Made by a program: the position numbers and the translations under genes. From contig QHUE01000164.1 of NCBI GenBank assembly GCA_003221825.1, positions 1 to 32,100 of the forward strand: DNA of 32,100 nucleotides, read 5' to 3'. Shown piece after piece: positions 25,912-32,100 of this stretch; position 1 is the first letter of the stretch, and every line of letters starts with the position of its first letter. The stretch comes from Gemmatimonadota bacterium (GTDB taxonomy: Bacteria > Gemmatimonadota > Gemmatimonadetes > Gemmatimonadales > GWC2-71-9). Under the pieces are notes generated by a model that ran no database searches, was not told the origin of the DNA, and worked only from the letters and a program-made list of their open reading frames with translations.

Positions 25912-27671
25912 GCCCGCGCCCCGAGCCTCGCGCGCAGCCCATGCCGATGGATCGGGCGATCCTGTGGAACCCGTCCCTGCCGGGCGCCAAGCCAACGGGG
26001 GGCGGTCGCGCGCCGTATCCCATCTTCTTTCAGCAGGAAGCCGTCGTCGCGCTCCAGGAACACGTCAAGAGCTCGCCGACCCAGGCGATTTTTGGGTTCC
26101 TCATCGGGGATGTGTATCGGGATCCGGAAAACGGCGTGCTGTACGCCATCATCGACAAGACGCTGAAGCTCAGCCAGCCGATCTACGGTGACAAGACGGA
26201 GGTCGTTGTCTCGCGGTTGTGGGACCGAATGCAGGAGCAGCTCAAGAAGGCGGCCGGCACGCTGCTCGGCTGGTACCACAGCCATCCGGGGCAGGGTGGA
26301 TACCTCACCGCGCACGACGTCGAGACCCACGAGAAATTCTTCACCGATCCCTGGCAGGTCGCGATTCTCGTGGCCGCCGAAGCGGGCGGCGTGACAGGCA
26401 AATTCTTTCGATCCTCACAGACTGACGACTGGCATAAGACGCCGCTGCCGTTCTACGAGCTGCTGCAACCCGACTCGATCAAGCCGGATGGGAAGAAGCG
26501 CTCCTTCATTACGTGGAGGAATTACAAGCAGTACGGTCCGACGCTGACGGGGCCGAGGCCCAAAGTCTCGACACCGGAGCCGCCGCCGCCACCCGAGGCA
26601 GAAGAGCCGGAGGAAGTCGAAGCCGAGGCGCCGGAGCCTTCGAAGAAGAAAGAGACTAAGCCGGCGGGTGATCGCGGCTTCCGGATCATGCGGTCGAGCG
26701 CCGATGACATCCCCGTCGTCAAGACCAGCGCGGACGACGAGCCGGCGCCTCCGCCTGTGCCGACTCCTCCTCCGCCACCACCCAAGAGCGCCTCCAAGAC
26801 GCGGCCTGCGGCGCCGGTCTTTGTTCCGGACGAGCCTCCGGAGCCGAAGCCTCCGGCTCCGCCACCACCACCGCCACCGCCCTCGTCCGCACCGCCCCCT
26901 GTGCAGAAACCCGGCGACCTTCCCTGGACGGTGACGCCGGAATCGGTGCGTGCCGTTCCTCCACCACCGATCTCGTCGCCGTCCCCGCCTCCGGCTCCGG
27001 CTCCGCGACGCACGCCTTCGCACTCGTTCCGGCTGCTCGACGAAGACGAGGAAAAGAAGCCGGCGCCCAAACCGCGCCGCCGGAAGCGGCGCGGTCCCTG
27101 GCTCCGGCGCGTTGCGATTCTGTTGTTGCTCGCCGGCGCAGGGGCGGGGGGGTATTGGTACGTCGTGCTTCGCAATCCCGGCGTGCCGCCGCCCTGGACC
27201 GGGCTGCTCGACCGCGCGAAGCAACTCGTCGCGCGCGTGACGGCGCGAAAGCCCACGCCACCGGCGCCGCGACGGCGACCCGTGACCGCCCCCGCTCCCA
27301 CCGCCGCGACCGCACCCCCTGCGGCGGTGCCGCCACCTGCCGCCGCACCAGTGCCCGCGCCTGTGCCTGTGCCGCAGCCTGTGGCGCCCGCCTCGCCATT
27401 CGCGCGCTTTGATCGTCTGTCGGACTCGTTGTCGCGCGCGGTGCGCAATTTCCAGGATCGAGCGGCGTTGTTCGCCAGCGGGCGGATGGATTGCGGTGGT
27501 CTGGCCAGCGGCCTCGTGTCGGTCGAAAACCTGTGGTCCACGTACAACGTGGAGCGTCGCGCGCGAATGGCGTCGTTCGACGCGCGCCGCGCCACGCAGG
27601 ATCAGGCGATGTACGCGGCCGTAGACGCGGTCGAAAGCGGCTTCGAGCGTTCAGGATGCCCGCGGCCCTGA
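25908..27671 (+). CDS. Membrane-anchored JAMM/MPN-domain protein with Pro-rich linker
   Basis: The GTG start at 25908 overlaps the ltaE stop; ATG 25941 is an alternative. The 587-residue product begins with an MPN/JAMM fold (about 35-200) carrying HSHPGQGGYLTAHD, with zinc ligands His124, His126 and Asp137. The Glu usually found three residues before the G of the GxLxG strand is replaced: here the strand reads QAIFGFLIG with Ala60 at that place, so catalysis is doubtful. A Pro/Glu-rich linker of about 190 residues follows. Next come a basic patch and a single membrane helix (about 400-420), and then a Pro/Ala linker and a small helical exported domain with two cysteines. Family members are deubiquitinase-like isopeptidases; no ubiquitin-like partner is visible. 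Confidence 0.78.
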   Translation: MSPRPEPRAQPMPMDRAILWNPSLPGAKPTGGGRAPYPIFFQQEAVVALQEHVKSSPTQAIFGFLIGDVYRDPENGVLYAIIDKTLKLSQPIYGDKTEVVVSRLWDRMQEQLKKAAGTLLGWYHSHPGQGGYLTAHDVETHEKFFTDPWQVAILVAAEAGGVTGKFFRSSQTDDWHKTPLPFYELLQPDSIKPDGKKRSFITWRNYKQYGPTLTGPRPKVSTPEPPPPPEAEEPEEVEAEAPEPSKKKETKPAGDRGFRIMRSSADDIPVVKTSADDEPAPPPVPTPPPPPPKSASKTRPAAPVFVPDEPPEPKPPAPPPPPPPPSSAPPPVQKPGDLPWTVTPESVRAVPPPPISSPSPPPAPAPRRTPSHSFRLLDEDEEKKPAPKPRRRKRRGPWLRRVAILLLLAGAGAGGYWYVVLRNPGVPPPWTGLLDRAKQLVARVTARKPTPPAPRRRPVTAPAPTAATAPPAAVPPPAAAPVPAPVPVPQPVAPASPFARFDRLSDSLSRAVRNFQDRAALFASGRMDCGGLASGLVSVENLWSTYNVERRARMASFDARRATQDQAMYAAVDAVESGFERSGCPRP

Positions 27672-28648
27672 GCGCCGTGTTCGCCGCGCTGGTCGTGCTG
27701 CAGGGACCGGCAGCACTCCGCAAGAGCGATCTGGTGCGTCTGCTGTCCGGGGCGATGATGTCGCCGCTGGAGCTGGCGCAGCTCGTGCGGCGAAACTGTT
27801 TGACGTTCGAGCCGACCGACCGCGATCGCAACGATCTGCGCCTGCTCGGCGCGGATGCCTCGGTGCTCGGGGCGGTGGACAATTGCGCACGGCGCCGAGC
27901 GCCGCGTCGGCCGGCGGCCACTCGTGCGCGGACCACAGCGAGACCGCCAGCCGCAGCACCTCCGCCCGCTCCACCGCCTCCCCCACAAGCGGTCATACAG
28001 GTGCAACGCGTCCTGGACAGAGTGTCGGCCGATCGCAGCGGCTTTGTGTTGGGCGGTGGGCAGCGCGGGACCGCCGGCGCGCAGTTACCCCGCGCGCTGG
28101 TGTTCGAGGTGCGCGACTCGGCCGGCGCCGTGCTCTCGGGGCAGGCGGTGACGTTCACCGGTGTCAATGCCCGCATCCAGCCGGCCGTAGCCCCGACGGA
28201 TGCCGCGGGGCAAGTCCACGTGGGGGTGACGTTAGGCGAGCGCGTCGGCTCGGCGACGGTGATCGCGTCGATCGGCATCGTCGAGAAGCAAGTCGCGTTC
28301 AATGTCGCGGCCGGACCGGCGACGCAGCTGGTGGTGGTGTGCGGCTCGGCCGCGTTGTCGGGAGGGGGCCACGTCGTGATCCGACCCGATTCGAGCGTGG
28401 TCTTGCGCGTGTCCGCGCAGGATGGCTTCGCGAATCCCACGCCGCTCCTCGGGTTGCGCGCCGCGGTGGCCGACGCGCGCATCTTTCGAGTGTCGGGCGT
28501 GGCGCAGGACAGCGCCGCCGGGACCGTGACCCTCAAGCCCGATCAGCCGGGCACGACGAGCCTCGCCGTCATCGCCAATGGCATGCGGCAGTATCTCACC
28601 GTGACGGTGCCCCCGCGGGCCGCCCCGGGCAAAGTAGACTGTCGATGA
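27656..28648 (+). CDS. Secreted Ig-like (Big-1 type) domain protein
   Basis: The ATG at 27656 lies inside the end of the JAMM gene (16-base overlap). The 330-residue product has a signal peptide (about 1-19). A small helical module follows (LVRLLSGAMMSPLELAQLVR, with a later DNC), then an Arg/Pro linker. One or two bacterial Ig-like domains come next (about 120-325), recognised from LVFEVRDSAGAVLSGQAVTF, APTDAAGQVHVGV and LRVSAQDGFANP. Such domains act in adhesion or as envelope scaffolds. The overlap suggests that it works with the exported end of the JAMM protein. No enzymatic motif is seen. Confidence 0.65.
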   Translation: MPAALSAVFAALVVLQGPAALRKSDLVRLLSGAMMSPLELAQLVRRNCLTFEPTDRDRNDLRLLGADASVLGAVDNCARRRAPRRPAATRARTTARPPAAAPPPAPPPPPQAVIQVQRVLDRVSADRSGFVLGGGQRGTAGAQLPRALVFEVRDSAGAVLSGQAVTFTGVNARIQPAVAPTDAAGQVHVGVTLGERVGSATVIASIGIVEKQVAFNVAAGPATQLVVVCGSAALSGGGHVVIRPDSSVVLRVSAQDGFANPTPLLGLRAAVADARIFRVSGVAQDSAAGTVTLKPDQPGTTSLAVIANGMRQYLTVTVPPRAAPGKVDCR

Positions 28649-28653
28649 CGGCG

Positions 28654-28682
28654 AATGATCAATGTTCAATGATCATTGATCA
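28654..28682. repeat. AT-rich 29-bp repeat, left copy
   Basis: This copy is identical to 28840-28868. It is built from overlapping TGATCA and CAATGATCATTG palindromes and continues as a degenerate array to about 28720. It begins five bases after the stop codon of the Ig-like gene and could fold into hairpins that end that transcript. Confidence 0.9.
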
Positions 28683-28723
28683 GTGATCATTGATGATTGG
28701 ACATTGGTTATTGGAAGTAAAAT

Positions 28724-28820
28724 GCCCCAGGCACCCCGCAACGAATCCCGGCATCGTTTAGCGCTGCTCCCTGCGGGGGCCTGACGCGGTTCACGAGCGG
28801 AAAGCCTGCGGACCTGGGGC
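28724..28820 (-). ncRNA. ffs: Signal recognition particle RNA, small bacterial type (4.5S-like)
   Basis: On the minus strand this 97-base sequence starts GCCCCAGG and ends CCTGGGGC, closing an 8-bp terminal helix. It contains the SRP domain IV hallmark CGTGAACCGCGTCAGG ... AGCAGCGCTAA, the symmetric and asymmetric loops that bind Ffh. The apex reads CCC-CCGCA-GGG, a five-base loop rather than the usual GGAA or GNRA tetraloop. That is odd and may be a sequence error. Adjacency to dnaX-ebfC-recR matches Bacillus, where scr lies beside dnaX, although here the RNA is on the opposite strand. The RNA pairs with Ffh and FtsY in membrane-protein targeting. Confidence 0.87.
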
Positions 28821-28826
28821 GCCTGA

Positions 28827-28855
28827 AATATCATTGATCAATGATCAATGTTCAA
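28827..28855 (-). promoter_or_regulatory. SRP RNA promoter inside the right-hand repeat
   Basis: Read on the minus strand, TTGAAC (28855-28850), a 17-base spacer and GATATT (28832-28827) lie 6 bases before the predicted RNA 5' end at 28820. The AT-rich repeat therefore supplies both the -35 element and the spacer. Confidence 0.6.
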
Positions 28856-28868
28856 TGATCATTGATCA
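28840..28868. repeat. AT-rich 29-bp repeat, right copy
   Basis: This is a perfect direct copy of 28654-28682 on the far side of the SRP RNA gene. It overlaps the SRP promoter on one strand and the likely dnaX -35 element on the other, so it sits in a divergent promoter region. Confidence 0.9.
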
Positions 28869-28888
28869 TTCGCGCGCCGATGTAGATT
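28862..28888 (+). promoter_or_regulatory. dnaX promoter
   Basis: TTGATC (28862-28867) and TAGATT (28883-28888), with a 15-base spacer, precede the dnaX ATG at 28897 by 8 bases. This would give a transcript that starts at or next to the start codon. The short spacer makes the -35 assignment less certain than the -10. Confidence 0.45.
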
Positions 28889-28896
28889 AGAAGTCA

Positions 28897-30320
28897 ATGA
28901 TTGCACTAGCGCGCAAGTATCGCCCCAAGCAATTCGCCGATCTCATCGCCCAGGAGCACGTCGCTGCCGCGCTCCGCGGCGCCGTCGCGCAGGGGCGGGT
29001 CGCCCACGGCTATCTCTTCGCCGGTCCCCGGGGCGTCGGCAAGACCACCGCGGCCCGCATCCTCGCCATGGCGCTGAACTGCGAGCGTCGCGCGGCAGCC
29101 GGCGAGCCGTGCGGTGAGTGCGACTCCTGCAGGCGGATCTGGACCGGCGCGGCCAATCTGGATGTTGTCGAGCTCGACGCCGCGTCGAACCGCGGCGTCG
29201 ATGACGCGCGCGATTTGCGCGAGCGGGCGATGTATGCGGCGAGCACCGACGCCGGGTCCAAGGTCTACATCGTTGACGAAGCGCACATGCTCACGCGCGA
29301 GGCGTGGAATGCGCTGCTCAAGATTCTCGAGGAGCCGCCCCCTCGCGTCGTGTTCGTCTTCGCGACCACCGAGCCGCAGAAGATCGCCAACACCGCAGCG
29401 CCGATTCTGTCGCGGCTGCAGCGCTTCGATTTCCGCCGCATCGGCCCGCACGCGATCGTCGCTCGGCTGAAGGACGTCGCGAAAGCCGAGCAGCTGCACG
29501 TCGAGGACGACGCGATGCATCTCATTGCCAAAAGCGCGAACGGAGGGATGCGCGACGCGCTCTCGCTGCTCGATCAGGTGCTGTCGTTCGGCGCGGGCCC
29601 GGTCACGGCCGCGCGCGTCCGCGAAGTGCTGGGCTTGATCCCCGACGAGCTGTACGGCGATATGCTGCGTGCCATCGTCGAGCGCGATCCCGCGGGCGTG
29701 TTCCCGCTGGTCGAGCGACTGCTCGAGGCGGGCGCCGACTTCGGCGAATTCGTGAACGGCGCCGGCGAGACGCTGCGCGCGCTGCTGCTCGTGGGCGTCG
29801 GCGGCCAGCCCGAGGGACTGACCGAAGGCCTGATGGCGGTGGTGCGCGCGTACGCGCCGCAGCTCCCGCCCGCCGACGTCGTCCGGTTGCTCACGATTCT
29901 CAGTGAATCCGATCGCCGCCGCCTCAATCGCCGCCCGTCGGCAAGAAGTTAGAGCCCACCCTCGACAACGTGCGATCGGTCTGGCCCAAGATCGTCAGCG
30001 ACGCGCGCGGGAAAACTCCGTTGCTCGGCAGTCTGCTTTCGGAGGTAGAGGTGGTCGCGGTCGAGGGTCGCACCGTGACACTCCGTCCCGGTAACGCCGT
30101 GCACGCCGAGGGGCTCGAACGGCAGCGCGAGACCATCGCCCAGGCCCTGGGCGCCTATATCAGCGAAGCGCCGCGCGTGCAGATCGCAGCTGGTGGAACC
30201 GGCGGCTCGGAGCGGATGACTCCGCAGGGGGCGAACGCCGAGCGACTGAAGAGTCTGCGAGCCAAGGATCCGACCCTGAGCGCCGCCGTAGACGCATTAG
30301 ATTTGGAGCTGCTCGAATAG
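28897..30320 (+). CDS. dnaX: DNA polymerase III gamma/tau subunit, frame disrupted
   Basis: This is the clamp-loader ATPase of the replisome. From ATG 28897: LARKYRP, Walker A GPRGVGKT (43-50), zinc site Cys62/72/75/78, Walker B VDEAH (126-130), LLKILEEPP and sensor ATTEPQK; the AAA+ core is intact. At SESD (about 29911) the frame is lost, and the first frame stops at 29950-29952. The -1 frame carries on as a Pro-rich linker (SPPPQSPPVGKKLEPTLDNV) and the C-terminal domain (PLLGSLLSEVEVVAVEG to LDLELLE), ending at 30318-30320. The conserved helix that normally follows 'SES' (with NPR and LLLRW-type residues) is absent, so a deletion is more likely than programmed frameshifting. No slippery heptamer is seen at the junction. 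Confidence 0.88.
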
Positions 30321-30321
30321 C

Positions 30322-30349
30322 TTGCCAACAGTGCCACGCGGGGTAACTT
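30322..30349 (+). promoter_or_regulatory. ebfC promoter, possibly leaderless
   Basis: TTGCCA (30322-30327), a 16-base spacer and TAACTT (30344-30349) lie 7 bases before the ATG at 30357. Transcription would start at the A of the ATG. No ribosome-binding site is present, which supports a leaderless mRNA. Confidence 0.5.
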
Positions 30350-30356
30350 TCGACGT

Positions 30357-30674
30357 ATGGCGGATTTATCTAGCCTGCTCCAGCTCTCCCAGCAGATGCA
30401 GGGGCGGCTGACTGAGATCCAGACACAGCTGGCGCAGCAGACTTTGACGGTATCGGCCGGTGGCGGCATGGTCCAGGCCACGGTGGACGGTCGGGGGCAC
30501 ATTCGCGGCATCAAGATCGACCCCGAAGCAGTCAAGCAGGGGGATGTCGAGATGCTCGAGGACCTCGTGCTGGCCGCCGTAGCAGAGGCGCAGAAGCGCG
30601 CGGCCGAGCTGTATCAAGCCGAGGTGCGGAAGCTGGCGTCGGGTCTGCCGTTCCCATTCCAGTTGCCGCTCTAG
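30357..30674 (+). CDS. ebfC: YbaB/EbfC family nucleoid-associated protein
   Basis: The 105-residue product has the YbaB layout: an N-terminal helix (LLQLSQQMQGRLTEIQTQLA), a small beta-sheet with GGGMVQATVDGRGHIRGIKIDP, and a C-terminal helix (MLEDLVLAAVAEAQKRAAEL). These proteins bind DNA as dimers. The dnaX-ebfC-recR order is conserved across bacteria and makes the assignment firm. The length is normal and the gene is intact. It has its own promoter-like sequence upstream. Confidence 0.92.
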   Translation: MADLSSLLQLSQQMQGRLTEIQTQLAQQTLTVSAGGGMVQATVDGRGHIRGIKIDPEAVKQGDVEMLEDLVLAAVAEAQKRAAELYQAEVRKLASGLPFPFQLPL

Positions 30675-30692
30675 GCGCCGCCCCCGGCCCCC

Positions 30693-31295
30693 GTGTCCGC
30701 CATCGAGGAGCTCGTGGCGGAGCTCGCGAAGCTCCCCGGCATCGGGCGTAAGACCGCCCAACGGCTCACGTTCCACTTGCTGAAACAGCCCGCGGAAACC
30801 GCGGAACGGTTGGCCGACGCCATCCGGCGGGTCCGCGGAACGGTCATGGCGTGCGGGGTATGCGGCAACCTCTCGGATGAGGATCCATGCCCGATTTGCC
30901 GCGACCCGCGGCGCGATGCTGCCTTGCTGTGCGTCGTCGAGGAATCGGGCGACGTCGGTGCGATCGAGCGGGCGGGCCGCTATCGCGGGCGCTACCATGT
31001 CCTGGGGGGCCGGATTTCGCCCCTGGATGGCGTCGGGCCGGACGAGCTGCATCTTGATCGGTTGCTCGCGCGGCTGCAGAACGGCTCCGAGGTGCGGGAG
31101 GTCATCGTCGCGACCAATCCCTCGATGGAGGGGGAGGCGACCGCCACGTACCTGCAACAGATCCTGAAGCCGATCGGGGTGCGCGTCACGCGGATCGCGC
31201 GGGGCCTGCCGGTGGGCGGCGACCTCGAGTACGCCGATGCGGTGACGATCGCCCAGGCGCTGGCGGCACGGCGCGACATGTCGGAGACCGACTGA
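30693..31295 (+). CDS. recR: Recombination mediator RecR
   Basis: The 200-residue product from GTG 30693 contains a helix-hairpin-helix (KLPGIGRKTAQRL), a C4 zinc finger (Cys54, Cys57, Cys66, Cys69) and a Toprim domain (LLCVVEESGD, YHVLGGRISPLDGVGP, IVATNPSMEGEATA). It ends in the usual conserved RIARGLPVGGDLEYAD. It works with RecO and RecF to load RecA at gaps. It is full length and undamaged. No ribosome-binding site is evident, so translation may depend on the upstream ebfC. Confidence 0.97.
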   Translation: MSAIEELVAELAKLPGIGRKTAQRLTFHLLKQPAETAERLADAIRRVRGTVMACGVCGNLSDEDPCPICRDPRRDAALLCVVEESGDVGAIERAGRYRGRYHVLGGRISPLDGVGPDELHLDRLLARLQNGSEVREVIVATNPSMEGEATATYLQQILKPIGVRVTRIARGLPVGGDLEYADAVTIAQALAARRDMSETD

Positions 31296-31310
31296 TCCAT
31301 TAGGAGGCGC

Positions 31311-31796
31311 ATGGCCGGGGCCGCAAGCTGGTCTTTCAACGAGAACGATTTCAAGCAAATCCAGACGCACCTGCAGGCGTTCCTGCGTGACTCGAACGCC
31401 CGCTGTGCGCTGCTCGTCGATCGCAACGGCCAGCTCGTCGCCACCGTCGGAGAAACGCCGCAGTTCGATCCGACCGCCTTTGCCTCACTGACCGCCGCGG
31501 ACTTCAGCGCCAACGATCAGCTCGCGAAGATGATCGGCGAAGCGGAATTCGCGTCGCTCGTGCATCAGGGCGAGCGCGAGTCGATGTATCTCGCGGACGT
31601 CGCCAAGCGGGTGATTCTCGTCGTGCTGTTCGACCAGCGCGCCACGCTGGGACTCGTGAAACTCAAGGCCAAATCGGTCGTGGGAGAGCTAAACAAAGTC
31701 TTCGCGGAGATGTTCAATCGGGTCGGCACGGGTCAGGCCCAGCAGAAGGGCCTGCTCGAAGGGGCGGAAGACGAAATTGACAAACTCTTCGGTTAA
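31311..31796 (+). CDS. Roadblock/LC7-domain protein (MglB-like)
   Basis: The ATG at 31311 is preceded by TAGGAGG 5 bases upstream, one of the strongest ribosome-binding sites in the window. The 161-residue product has a Roadblock/LC7 domain (RDSNARCALLVDRNGQLVAT, FASLTAADFSANDQLAKMIG, ILVVLFDQRATLGLVKLKAK), then a helical tail rich in Gln, Glu and Asp. In Myxococcus and Thermus, MglB is the GTPase-activating protein for MglA, which sets cell polarity. The MglA-like gene follows immediately, supporting that role here. Confidence 0.88.
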   Translation: MAGAASWSFNENDFKQIQTHLQAFLRDSNARCALLVDRNGQLVATVGETPQFDPTAFASLTAADFSANDQLAKMIGEAEFASLVHQGERESMYLADVAKRVILVVLFDQRATLGLVKLKAKSVVGELNKVFAEMFNRVGTGQAQQKGLLEGAEDEIDKLFG

Positions 31797-31808
31797 GGGA
31801 ACGCGCCC

Positions 31809-32100
31809 ATGTCGATGATCAACTACGCGTCCCGCGAGATCAACTGCAAGCTCGTCTATTACGGACCGGGCCTGGGCGGGAAGACGACCAACCTGGAGCA
31901 CATTTACGGGAAGGTCTCGCCCAACACGCGTGGCAAGATGATCTCGCTCGCGACCGAAACCGAGCGGACCCTGTTCTTCGATTTTCTCCCGGTCGATCTC
32001 GGCACGATTCGCGGCTTCAAAACGCGATTCCACTTGTACACCGTCCCCGGCCAGGTCTACTACAACGCCAGCCGCAAACTCATCCTCAAAGGCGTGGACG
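31809..32100 (+). CDS. MglA-like small Ras-type GTPase, cut by the window end
   Basis: From ATG 31809 the first 97 residues are visible: P-loop YYGPGLGGKTTN, the switch region with TETERTLFFDFLPVDLG, and the switch II motif YTVPGQVYY in which Pro-Gly-Gln replaces the Asp-x-x-Gly of Ras proteins, as is typical for MglA. It binds GTP and is controlled by the MglB-like neighbour. Polarity, motility or envelope assembly are the known outputs of this family. The gene continues beyond 32100. Confidence 0.93.
   Translation, partial: MSMINYASREINCKLVYYGPGLGGKTTNLEHIYGKVSPNTRGKMISLATETERTLFFDFLPVDLGTIRGFKTRFHLYTVPGQVYYNASRKLILKGVD

Noticed and set aside
26719..28536. 605-codon open frame on the minus strand
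   Set aside because: It is antisense to the JAMM and Ig-like genes, which have motifs, coupled starts and proper codon bias; the minus frame is low-complexity Arg/Ala/Ser.
28650..28870. CRISPR array
   Set aside because: There are only two 29-base repeats, separated by an RNA gene and made of internal palindromes; no regular spacers and no cas genes.
29900..29960. Programmed -1 frameshift making gamma and tau forms of DnaX
   Set aside because: No X-XXY-YYZ slippery heptamer is seen, and conserved residues of the region are absent rather than only out of frame.

Overview
The window is GC-rich, densely packed bacterial chromosome with no phage, transposon, plasmid or CRISPR signal. The gene set includes zinc-ribbon Ser/Thr kinases with FHA and PP2C partners, a B12-type ribonucleotide reductase, dnaX-ebfC-recR followed by a Roadblock/MglA GTPase pair, and an outer-membrane beta-barrel metallopeptidase. 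It fits Gemmatimonadota or a related diderm phylum; this lineage call is inference from gene content.

Layout. 1-1081: two small membrane proteins and a poorly coding stretch. 1082-4410 (+): SPFH protein, secreted GH43-like glycosidase with F5/8C and FnIII domains, two small membrane-anchored proteins. 4413-9001 (-): a four-gene phosphosignalling operon (zinc-ribbon FHA, zinc-ribbon kinase, PP2C phosphatase, FHA-TM-trypsin protease). 9047-15915 (+): a very large amidase/metallopeptidase/beta-barrel fusion, a second zinc-ribbon kinase with PEGA and TonB-C-like ends, and a gamma-carbonic-anhydrase-like protein. 16046-19745: nrdJ, two paralogous zinc-ribbon mini-proteins and a MOSC protein. 19807-27671 (+): a broken MarR regulator, pyruvate kinase, PhnP-like metallo-beta-lactamase, class II aldolase, YtxH and BrkB membrane proteins, threonine aldolase and a membrane-anchored JAMM protein. 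27656-28648: a secreted Ig-like protein. 28654-28868: an SRP RNA gene on the minus strand between two copies of an AT-rich 29-bp repeat. 28897-32100 (+): dnaX, ebfC, recR, mglB-like and mglA-like (cut by the window edge).

The most striking feature is a recurring defect. At least five genes (FHA protease, nrdJ, marR, aldolase, dnaX) run well in one frame, lose an internal conserved block, and resume correctly in another frame. All five frame changes are in the same direction (-1). A sixth gene (two-FHA protein) and a seventh locus (amidase joined to metallopeptidase) look like in-frame versions of the same event. At the marR junction a short inverted copy of the downstream sequence is inserted, a fold-back signature. 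Because several victims are essential housekeeping genes, the simplest explanation is amplification or assembly artefact. If the junctions are real, they would be a remarkable genome-wide deletion process. Any domain fusion seen in this contig should be read with that in mind.

Functionally, the best candidate system is the phosphosignalling operon. It encodes writer, eraser and readers, and ends in a transmembrane protein that places an FHA domain in the cytoplasm and a trypsin-fold protease outside. A second promoter-proximal zinc-ribbon kinase lies about 4.5 kb away.
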